From contig JADHZE010000012.1 of NCBI GenBank assembly GCA_026934365.1, forward strand, positions 1 to 39,760: DNA of 39,760 nt, in the 5' to 3' direction. Origin of the DNA: Isoptericola sp. QY 916 (lineage in GTDB: Bacteria; Actinomycetota; Actinomycetes; Actinomycetales; Cellulomonadaceae). The notes under the pieces are model-generated. The model had not been told where the DNA came from. It was given only the letters and a program-made list of their open reading frames with translations, and made no database searches. The translations under genes were made by a program, and so were the position numbers. Shown here piece after piece: positions 8,109 through 13,633 of the stretch (within the stretch, counting starts at the first letter, position 1; each line of letters opens with the position of its first letter).

Positions 8109-8289
8109 GCGGCTGACGAGGTTCGGTCGTTCCACGCCCGGGCGCCGGGGTGAAAAACTGCGTCAGACCGACCGTCACGCCGAGGGCGAACAGCGCGCAG
8201 CGGCGGTGCGTCGTCGCAGGTCAGCGGCCGATCGTCGCGCTGTGACACGAGGAACAGCGCGTGGTGTCGCGCGCCCGCCCGAAATGGTG

Positions 8290-8325
8290 CACAATCCGTG
8301 GGCCGACCGGGAACAAAACCCGGTC
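8290..8325 (+). promoter_or_regulatory. Candidate promoter and leader hairpin of the DUF4193 gene
   Basis: The 271-base gap before DUF4193 is the longest in the window. It contains CACAAT (8290-8295), a plausible -10, followed at once by a perfect 7-bp inverted repeat, GACCGGG (8305-8311) and CCCGGTC (8319-8325), around an A-rich loop. If CACAAT is used, the hairpin would be at the very 5' end of the mRNA. CATTAT at 8332-8337 is an alternative -10. No convincing -35 is seen. Confidence 0.4.
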
Positions 8326-8379
8326 ACCGAGCATTATCAGCGCGTACCGATCCCGACACCACGGAGCGTGACCACACAG

Positions 8380-8679
8380 ATGGCAACCGACTACGACGCC
8401 CCCCGCAAGAACGACGAGGACGTGGAGCAGGACTCGATCCAGGAGCTCCAGGCGCGTCGTTCCGACAAGTCGTCGGGTGTCGTCGACGAGGACGAGACGG
8501 AGGCCGCGGAAGGCTTCGAGCTTCCCGGCGCCGACCTGTCCGGCGAGGAGCTCGCGGTCCGCGTCCTGCCCCGCCAGGCCGACGAGTTCACCTGCACGAG
8601 CTGCTTCCTCGTCCACCACCGCAGCCAGCTGGCCTACGAGAAGAACGGCCAGATGATCTGCACGGAGTGCGCCGCCTGA
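8380..8679 (+). CDS. DUF4193 family small zinc-ribbon protein
   Basis: The 99-residue protein (MATDYDAPRKNDEDVEQDSIQELQ) is a DUF4193 member, a small acidic protein conserved across Actinobacteria with unknown function. The N-terminal half is charged and probably disordered; the C-terminal half has a zinc-ribbon pattern, C72-x2-C75 and C94-x2-C97. ATG 8380 matches the family start; the same frame stays open upstream, but that stretch lacks family similarity and coding bias. The nearest ribosome site, GGAG at 8363-8366, is rather far (13 nt). It is a monocistronic gene closed by a strong hairpin and faces DUF3093. The same three-gene order (DUF4193, DUF3093, dut) recurs in actinobacteria. Confidence 0.93.
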   Translation: MATDYDAPRKNDEDVEQDSIQELQARRSDKSSGVVDEDETEAAEGFELPGADLSGEELAVRVLPRQADEFTCTSCFLVHHRSQLAYEKNGQMICTECAA

Positions 8680-8709
8680 CCGACCGCAGCGTCGGGGCAC
8701 CAGCACCAC

Positions 8710-8756
8710 GGACGACACGGGCCGTCACGTCGAGGACGTGACGGCCTTCGTCGTCC
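8710..8756. terminator. Strong bidirectional hairpin terminator between DUF4193 and DUF3093
   Basis: A perfect 12-bp stem (8720-8731 with 8735-8746, loop GAG) is extended, after a 3/3 internal mismatch, by GGACGAC (8710-8716) pairing with GTCGTCC (8750-8756). It lies between convergent stop codons, so it can serve both genes. There is no long U-run, as is usual in high-GC actinobacteria. Confidence 0.85.
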
Positions 8757-8801
8757 CCGGCACGGCGCGACGACGGGAGCCGACGAGACGGGTGCCTGCC
8801 C

Positions 8802-9272
8802 TCAGCGCGTGAGCGCCGCGGCCAGCTCCTGCGGGTGCCGCGTCGACAGCAGCCAGTACGGGGTCGGGTCGAGCGGGTCCTCGAGCTCCACGCGCAGGCC
8901 GGTGCGCGCCCACGCGCGCAGGCACACGAACGCGCGCGCGTCGAGGGCAGGGCCGAGGGCGGTCCGCATCGCCTCGGCGTCGTCCATCGTGGTGACCTCG
9001 CCCAGGAGGTCGACGGCGATCTGCGCCTTGCCGGCGCGCAGCCGCCCGTCGGCCACCTCGATCACGGGCGCGGTCGCGACGAGGGCCGCGAGGGTGGCGG
9101 CCGCGACGAGCAGGCCGACCACGGCACCGACCGTGTGCGCGAGCGGCCACAGGGTCACCGCGACGATGACGCCCAGCCCGACGGCGCCGCACCAGGCCGC
9201 CGGCCCCGGGGACAGCCGCTCCCGGTAGACCGGGCCGGTGACGGTGGGGGGGTGGGCCGCGTGCTCGCTCAT
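8802..9272 (-). CDS. DUF3093 family membrane protein
   Basis: The 156-residue protein is a DUF3093 member, conserved in Actinobacteria next to dut and of unknown function. A short cytoplasmic N-terminus (VYRERLSPGP) is followed by two closely spaced hydrophobic helices at about 26-44 and 47-67, then a soluble PH-like C-terminal domain (IEVADGRLRAGKAQIAVDLLGEV) ending in LEDPLDPTPYWLLSTRHPQELAAAL. The topology suggests a hairpin membrane anchor presenting a cytosolic domain. On its own strand GATGAT (9284-9279) lies 6 nt before the ATG, a leaderless arrangement. It is divergent from dut with 85 bases between start codons. Confidence 0.9.
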   Translation of the reverse strand: MSEHAAHPPTVTGPVYRERLSPGPAAWCGAVGLGVIVAVTLWPLAHTVGAVVGLLVAAATLAALVATAPVIEVADGRLRAGKAQIAVDLLGEVTTMDDAEAMRTALGPALDARAFVCLRAWARTGLRVELEDPLDPTPYWLLSTRHPQELAAALTR

Positions 9273-9345
9273 GGGTCCATCATCCCAGCATCGCGGCGCG
9301 GACCCGCCCCGGTCGGGGACGCCGGTGAGCCGTCCGCCGGTCGGC

Positions 9346-9351
9346 TACGCT
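9346..9351 (+). promoter_or_regulatory. -10 hexamer of dut, leaderless type
   Basis: TACGCT lies 6 nt before the GTG start and fits the actinobacterial TAnnnT -10. With initiation about 7 nt downstream, the mRNA would begin at or within a base of the start codon. Confidence 0.6.
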
Positions 9352-9357
9352 TCCCGG

Positions 9358-9888
9358 GTGCCTGACACCGCCAGCCAGCCCGTGACGCCGCCCGCGAGCC
9401 ACGACGCCAGCCACGTGAGCACGGACCCGAGCACCGACCCGAGCACCGTCGACGTCCTCGTCACCCTGCTCGACGACGTGCCGACCCCCGCGTACGCGCA
9501 CCCGGGCGACGCGGGCGCGGACCTCGTGACCACGGTCGACGTCGAGATCCCTCCGCAGGGCCGCGTCGTCGTGCCCACCGGGGTCGCGATCGCGCTGCCG
9601 GAGGGGTACGCCGCGTTCGTGCACCCGCGCTCCGGCCTCGCGGCGAAGCACGGGGTGACCGTGGTGAACGCCCCCGGCACGATCGACGCGGGCTACCGGG
9701 GGGAGATCAAGGTGATCCTCCTCAACACGGACGTCGCCGAGCCGGTGCGGCTGCGCCGGGGCGACCGCGTGGCGCAGCTCGTCGTGCAGCGGGTGGAGCA
9801 CGCCCGTTTCCTCGTGGCGACGACGCTGCCCGGGTCGCACCGGGGCGCGGGCGGGTTCGGTTCGAGCGGCGGTTTCGCCGGCGGCTGA
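9358..9888 (+). CDS. dut: dUTP diphosphatase (dUTPase)
   Basis: The trimeric dUTPase hydrolyses dUTP to dUMP and pyrophosphate, keeping uracil out of DNA and feeding dTMP synthesis. All five motifs are present: I DAGADL (51-56), II PRSGLA (90-95), III GTIDAGYRGE (107-116) with catalytic Asp110, IV GDRVAQLV (135-142), and V RGAGGFGSSG (162-171), the C-terminal lid. A ~30-residue Ser/Thr/Asp-rich N-terminal extension (with STDP repeated) precedes the fold; it depends on taking GTG 9358 as start, which is supported by TACGCT 6 nt upstream. An earlier in-frame start at 9238 would run into the divergent DUF3093 gene. A hairpin terminator starts at its last stop base. Confidence 0.96.
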   Translation: MPDTASQPVTPPASHDASHVSTDPSTDPSTVDVLVTLLDDVPTPAYAHPGDAGADLVTTVDVEIPPQGRVVVPTGVAIALPEGYAAFVHPRSGLAAKHGVTVVNAPGTIDAGYRGEIKVILLNTDVAEPVRLRRGDRVAQLVVQRVEHARFLVATTLPGSHRGAGGFGSSGGFAGG

Positions 9889-9914
9889 CGCCCCCGGGCG
9901 CGGACCGGGGGCGT
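9888..9914 (+). terminator. Hairpin terminator of dut
   Basis: ACGCCCCCGG (9888-9897) pairs perfectly with CCGGGGGCGT (9905-9914) around a 7-base loop, starting on the last base of the dut stop codon. It separates dut from the DUF3710 promoter 14 bases further on. Confidence 0.75.
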
Positions 9915-9927
9915 GAGCGAACCGGTC

Positions 9928-9987
9928 TACTGTGGGAGATGGGTAGGGCTCGCCCGGCCGCCGGGCGAGCAGGACGACGAGAAGGAG
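9928..9987 (+). promoter_or_regulatory. Promoter, leader hairpin and ribosome site of the DUF3710 operon
   Basis: TACTGT (9928-9933) is a good -10, placing the start of transcription near 9940. The ~55-nt leader holds a perfect 10-bp hairpin, GCTCGCCCGG (9948-9957) with CCGGGCGAGC (9961-9970), loop CCG. Twelve bases further on lies a strong ribosome site, AAGGAG (9982-9987), 7 nt before GTG 9995. The hairpin may stabilise the mRNA or act as an attenuator. Confidence 0.65.
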
Positions 9988-9994
9988 ATCCTCC

Positions 9995-10777
9995 GTGGGG
10001 CTGTTCCGGCGCAACGCGTCGCAGAAGGCGACCGACGAGGCCCGCGAGCCCGCGGCCGCGGAGGCCGTGGCGCCCGCCACCGGCGCCGACGCCGCCACCG
10101 ACCCGGGAACCGACGGGGCCGCGGGGGAGCGTCCCGAGCGCGGCCCGTTCGACTCGACCCAGGTGACGGGCATGGGCCCGCGCGTGGACCTCGGCGCCGT
10201 CTGGCTGCCCGTCCTGCCCGGCCTCGAGCTGCGCATGGAGGTCGACAAGAAGACCCAGAAGGTCACCGGGGTGTCCGCGACGCTCAACGGGTCCGGTCTG
10301 CAGGTCCAGGCGTTCGCCGCCCCCCGCACGGAGGGCATCTGGGACGAGGTGCGCGCCGAGATCGGGTCGTCCATCACACGCCAGGGCGGCACGGTCGACG
10401 ACGTGCCCGGCACGTTCGGGCGAGAGCTCATCGCGCGCATCCCCGCCACCGGGCCCGACGGCAAGCCGGCCGTGCGTCCCGCCCGCTTCGTGGGCGTGGA
10501 CGGGCCGCGCTGGTTCCTGCGCGGCGTGCTGTCCGGGCGCGCCGCGGTCGACCCGGAGGCCGCGAAGCAGCTCGAGTCCGTGTTCGCGAACGTCGTCGTC
10601 GTGCGGGACGGCAACCCCCGCCCGCCGCGCGACCTGCTCACGCTGACCCTGCCCAAGAGCGCGCGCCAGGGCGACGCGCCGGGCGAGGACACCACCGCGG
10701 GCCCGGAGGGCGCCGCGCCGCAGACACCGTCGTTCGACCCGCTGACCCGCGGGCCGGAGATCACCGAGATCCGGTGA
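9995..10777 (+). CDS. DUF3710 family protein
   Basis: The 260-residue soluble protein belongs to DUF3710, an actinobacterial family of unknown function found beside dut. It begins MGLFRRN, a short basic start common to the family, followed by ~45 Ala/Pro/Glu-rich residues. The conserved domain runs from GPFDSTQV through RVDLGAVWLPVLPGLELRME, EIGSSITRQGGTVDDVPGTFG and RFVGVDGPRWFLRGVLSGRAA to NVVVVRDGNPRPPRDLLTLTLP; the tail is again low-complexity. No membrane segment is present. GTG 9995 is fixed by the strong AAGGAG site. It heads a three-gene cluster with the OB-fold and DUF3159 genes. Confidence 0.92.
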   Translation: MGLFRRNASQKATDEAREPAAAEAVAPATGADAATDPGTDGAAGERPERGPFDSTQVTGMGPRVDLGAVWLPVLPGLELRMEVDKKTQKVTGVSATLNGSGLQVQAFAAPRTEGIWDEVRAEIGSSITRQGGTVDDVPGTFGRELIARIPATGPDGKPAVRPARFVGVDGPRWFLRGVLSGRAAVDPEAAKQLESVFANVVVVRDGNPRPPRDLLTLTLPKSARQGDAPGEDTTAGPEGAAPQTPSFDPLTRGPEITEIR

Positions 10778-10824
10778 GCGACCCGGCCGCGAGGCCGGGC
10801 CCGTCCACCAGCCTGGAGCTGTTG

Positions 10825-11193
10825 ATGTCCCTGCGAACCGCCGTCCGGCACGCGCTGGCCTCGGCCGACGAGGTCGCCGCCGACGAGGAGCGCCACGAGG
10901 CCGCGGCCCACCGCGGCTGCACGCCGGTCGCCGACCTGGGCGACCGGCGTCGGGCGAGCGCCGCCGGCGTGCTGCGCTCGGTCGTGCTGCGCCCCCGCGA
11001 GGGCGTCCCGACCGTGGAGGCCGAGCTGTACGACGGCTCCGGCTCCCTCGACCTCGTGTGGCTCGGGCGCCGGGCCATCGCGGGGATCGACCCGGGGCGC
11101 CGCATCCGGGTCGAGGGCCTGGTGTGCGACATCGACGGGCGGCGCACCATGTTCAACCCCCGGTACGAGCTGCGCGCGCGGGCCGGCGAGTGA
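10825..11193 (+). CDS. OB-fold nucleic-acid-binding domain protein
   Basis: The 122-residue protein has an N-terminal acidic helix (SADEVAADEERHEAAAHRG) followed by one OB-fold barrel (VLRSVVLRPREGVPTVEAELYDGSG, LVWLGRRAIAGIDPGRRIRVEG, TMFNPRYEL). Single OB-fold proteins of this kind occur in Actinobacteria between DUF3710 and DUF3159; nucleic-acid binding is assumed from the fold. ATG 10825 has GGAG (10815-10818) 6 nt upstream. An alternative GTG at 10774 overlaps the DUF3710 stop and would add 17 residues; I prefer the ATG because homologues start near here. The stop overlaps the next gene's GTG (11190-11193). Confidence 0.85.
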   Translation: MSLRTAVRHALASADEVAADEERHEAAAHRGCTPVADLGDRRRASAAGVLRSVVLRPREGVPTVEAELYDGSGSLDLVWLGRRAIAGIDPGRRIRVEGLVCDIDGRRTMFNPRYELRARAGE

Positions 11194-12083
11194 GCGACGG
11201 GTACCCCGCGGCGGGGAAGCCGACCGGGCGGACGGAGCCCGTGACGTCAGCGGGGCCCGCGGCGGACGGGCGCGGCGTGCGGGCGGTCACGGGCGACTCG
11301 TTCTCGTTCGGGCAGGCCGTCGGCGGCGTGCGCGGCGTGGTCGAGGCGGTGCTGCCCGGCCTGCTCTTCGTGGTCATCTACGTCGTCGCGTCGATGGGCG
11401 GCGACGAGCGCGGTGCCCTGACCTGGGCGCTGATCGCCTCCGTGGGCGCGGCCCTCGTCGCCGTCGTGGCGCGGCTCGCGCAGCGCACGCCGATCACGCA
11501 GGCCCTGGGCGGGCTGCTCGGCATCGGCGTGGGCGTGTTCTGGGCGTGGAAGTCCGGCGAGGCCCAGAACTTCTACGTGTGGGGGCTGTGGACCAACGCC
11601 GCCTACCTCGCGGCCGTCCTCGTCTCGCTGGCGGTGCGCTGGCCCGTCGTCGGGCTCGTGGTGGAGGCGGTGCGCGGCGGGTTCGCCGACGTCGCCGCCG
11701 AGCGCGCCCGGCACGCCGACGGCGAGCAGCCGCAGGCCGGGCCCGCCGGCACCGGTTCGCCCGAGACCGCCGCGTCCGGGGCGACCGCGCCGGACGCCGC
11801 TCCGAGCCCCCTCGCCGCGCTGGTGGCGTGGCGCAAGGACCCGGAGCTGGTCCGGCGCTACACCCTCGCCACGTGGTTCTGGGCGGGGCTGTTCGCGGTG
11901 CGCCTGGCGGTCAAGGTGCCGCTGTACTTCGCCGACAGCGTCGGCTGGCTGGGCACCGCCCACCTGGTGCTGGGCGTCCCGCTCTGGGGCCTCGTGCTCT
12001 GGCTCACCTGGGTCGTCGTGCGCGGCGCGCACTCCGGCCGGCCCGCGGCCGCGGCCGACGAGCCGGCCCGACCGGGCGCCTAG
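11190..12083 (+). CDS. DUF3159 family membrane protein
   Basis: The 297-residue protein is a DUF3159 member, an actinobacterial integral membrane family of unknown function. After a ~45-residue polar N-terminus, conserved VGGVRGVVEAVLPGLLFVVIYV opens the first of about six hydrophobic segments; others are ALTWALIASVGAALVAVVAR, QALGGLLGIGVGVFWAWKSG and LRLAVKVPLYFADSVGWLGT-like stretches near the C-terminus. A ~50-residue Ala/Pro/Gly-rich loop splits the protein after the ADVAAERARHADG helix. GTG 11190 overlaps the OB-fold stop (GTGA), indicating coupled translation. The TAG stop forms the palindrome CTAG with the stop of the convergent TrkA gene. The three-gene cluster next to potassium genes is conserved, but a potassium role for DUF3159 is only a guess. 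Confidence 0.9.
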   Translation: MSDGYPAAGKPTGRTEPVTSAGPAADGRGVRAVTGDSFSFGQAVGGVRGVVEAVLPGLLFVVIYVVASMGGDERGALTWALIASVGAALVAVVARLAQRTPITQALGGLLGIGVGVFWAWKSGEAQNFYVWGLWTNAAYLAAVLVSLAVRWPVVGLVVEAVRGGFADVAAERARHADGEQPQAGPAGTGSPETAASGATAPDAAPSPLAALVAWRKDPELVRRYTLATWFWAGLFAVRLAVKVPLYFADSVGWLGTAHLVLGVPLWGLVLWLTWVVVRGAHSGRPAAAADEPARPGA

Positions 12084-12841
12084 CGGTCGTCGCCAGGTCC
12101 CTCGTCGTCGAGGCCGTCCACCGCGGCGAGCTCCGGCGCCACGAGGGGATCGCCCGCCGCGATGGCGGGGACGGCCGGGGCGCCGTGGCTGAGCAGGTGC
12201 TGGAGCGACTCCTCGTCCGCCTGGCTGCCCATCACGAGCACCAGCTCGTCGCCGGTCTCGAGCGTGTCGTCCGCGGTCGGCGCCAGAGGCTGCGCGCCGC
12301 GCACGATGCACGCGAGCACCGTGTCCGTCGGCCAGACGACGGAACCGACGCGGGCGCCCACGAGCGGCGAGTCGTCCGGCAGCGTCACCTCCACGATGTC
12401 AGCGCCGGACTGGTGGAAGGTGAAGATCCGCACCAGGTCCCCGACCGCTACGGCCTCCTCGACCATCGCGGTCATGATCCGCGGGGTCGACACGGCGACG
12501 TCGACGCCCCAGGAGCCGTCGAACATCCACTCGTTCTTCGGGTTGTTGACCCGCGCCACGGTGCGGGGCACCCCGAACTCGGTCTTGCACAGCAGCGAGA
12601 AGACGAGGTTGGCCTTGTCGTCGCCGGTGGCGCCGACGACGACGTCGGCGCTCGTGACGTCCGCGGCCTCGAGCGAGGACAGCTCGCAGGCGTCGGCGAG
12701 CAGCCAGTCGGCCTCGGGCACCTGCGCCACCCGCATCGCGGCGGGGTTCTTGTCGATGAGCACGACGTCGTGGTCGTGCGAGAGGAGCTCGCGGGCGATG
12801 GACCGGCCGACCGACCCGGCCCCGGCGACGACGACGCGCAT
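12080..12841 (-). CDS. TrkA-type RCK protein (CeoC-like), second of pair
   Basis: The 253-residue protein has a TrkA-N Rossmann domain (RVVVAGAGSVGRSIARELL, glycines 7, 9 and 12, then acidic D31 region LIDKNP) and a TrkA-C domain (DIVEVTLPDDSPLVGARVGSV to DELVLVMGS). Such proteins bind NAD(H) or ATP in the N domain and small ligands such as c-di-AMP in the C domain and gate potassium transporters. It resembles CeoC of mycobacteria. The ~30-residue tail after VMGSQADEESLQHLLSHG is Ala/Asp-rich. Its ATG shares one base with the upstream gene's TGA (TGATG), so the pair is coupled. Its stop overlaps that of DUF3159. Confidence 0.93.
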   Translation of the reverse strand: MRVVVAGAGSVGRSIARELLSHDHDVVLIDKNPAAMRVAQVPEADWLLADACELSSLEAADVTSADVVVGATGDDKANLVFSLLCKTEFGVPRTVARVNNPKNEWMFDGSWGVDVAVSTPRIMTAMVEEAVAVGDLVRIFTFHQSGADIVEVTLPDDSPLVGARVGSVVWPTDTVLACIVRGAQPLAPTADDTLETGDELVLVMGSQADEESLQHLLSHGAPAVPAIAAGDPLVAPELAAVDGLDDEGPGDDR

Positions 12842-13509
12842 CAGCTCTCCTCCCGCCGCGGCTCGTGGGTGAGGACCCGCTCGACGGCGGCCGCGTCGTC
12901 GGCGCGCATGAGGACGTGCAGCACGTCGTTCTCCTGCAGCACGGAGCCGGGCGTCGGCAGGATGCCGTCGGTGTAGCGCGACAGGAAGGCGACGCGCGCG
13001 CCGGTGGCCTCCTCGATGCGGTGCACCGTCAGGCCGGCCCAGCCGGGGTGGTAGTCGATCTGCGCGAGGCGCACCTGCCCGGACGGGTCGCGGTACTCGT
13101 CGGTGGCGCCCAGGGGGAGCATGCGGCGCAGCACCTGGTCGGCCGTCCAGCGCACGGTCGCGACCGTCGGGATCCCGAGGCGCTGGTAGATCTCCGCGCG
13201 CTGGGGGTCGTAGATGCGGGCCACGACGTTCTCGACGCCATACGTCTCGCGCGCGACCCGCGCGGCGAGCACGTTGGAGTTGTCGCCGTCGGACACGGCG
13301 GCGAAGGCGTACGTGTCCTCGATGCCCGCCTGGACCAGCGTGTCGCGGTCGAAGCCGACGCCCGTCACCTTCTGCCCGGAGAACCCGGCCGGCAGACGGC
13401 GGAACGCATCGGGGTTCTGGTCGACGACGGCCACGGAGTGGCCGTGGGACTCGATCGTCTGCGCGAGCGTCGACCCGACGCGGCCGCAGCCCATGATCAC
13501 GAAGTGCAC
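12841..13509 (-). CDS. TrkA-type RCK protein (CeoB-like), first of pair
   Basis: The 222-residue protein has the same TrkA-N plus TrkA-C layout: VHFVIMGCGRVGSTLAQTIE with the GxGxxG turn, VVDQNPDAF with the ribose-binding Asp, and a C-terminal RCK_C domain (LAQIDYHPGWAGLTVHRIEE to ENDVLHVLMRADD). It resembles CeoB of mycobacteria. GTG 13509 is chosen because the protein then starts exactly at the first Rossmann strand, and because TATAGC/TAGCGT on its strand (13524-13517) stands 7 nt upstream. The much longer open frame above it would cross the divergent promoter. It and CeoC form a two-gene operon divergent from the KimA-like transporter, 124 bases away, a strong hint that the three proteins work together in potassium uptake. 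Confidence 0.93.
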   Translation of the reverse strand: MHFVIMGCGRVGSTLAQTIESHGHSVAVVDQNPDAFRRLPAGFSGQKVTGVGFDRDTLVQAGIEDTYAFAAVSDGDNSNVLAARVARETYGVENVVARIYDPQRAEIYQRLGIPTVATVRWTADQVLRRMLPLGATDEYRDPSGQVRLAQIDYHPGWAGLTVHRIEEATGARVAFLSRYTDGILPTPGSVLQENDVLHVLMRADDAAAVERVLTHEPRREES

Positions 13510-13516
13510 GGGCGAA

Positions 13517-13625
13517 ACGCTATACCTCGCGGGGCCCCTCGACATCGCCGCCGGCGTCGCCACCGACGTCGCCGCCGACATCGCGACGGGACGCGCGCGC
13601 CCGCCGGGCACGGCGGGCATAGCAT
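13517..13625. promoter_or_regulatory. Divergent promoters for the TrkA pair and the KimA-like transporter
   Basis: On the minus strand TAGCGT (13522-13517, embedded in TATAGCGT) precedes the CeoB-like GTG by 7 nt. On the plus strand TAGCAT (13620-13625) precedes the transporter GTG by 8 nt. Both suggest leaderless mRNAs starting from a shared 124-base region, leaving no room in either leader for a c-di-AMP riboswitch. Confidence 0.6.
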
Positions 13626-13633
13626 TGCTCGAC

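Noticed and set aside
6336-8135. A 599-codon minus-strand open frame over the TRIC and phosphatase genes
   Set aside because: Both plus-strand proteins are recognisable with intact motifs; the minus frame has low-complexity composition and no similarity.
13510-13633. A c-di-AMP (ydaO) riboswitch upstream of the KimA-like gene, as in Bacillus
   Set aside because: The gap is only 124 bases, holds both promoters, and the likely transcript is leaderless, so there is no room for the aptamer.
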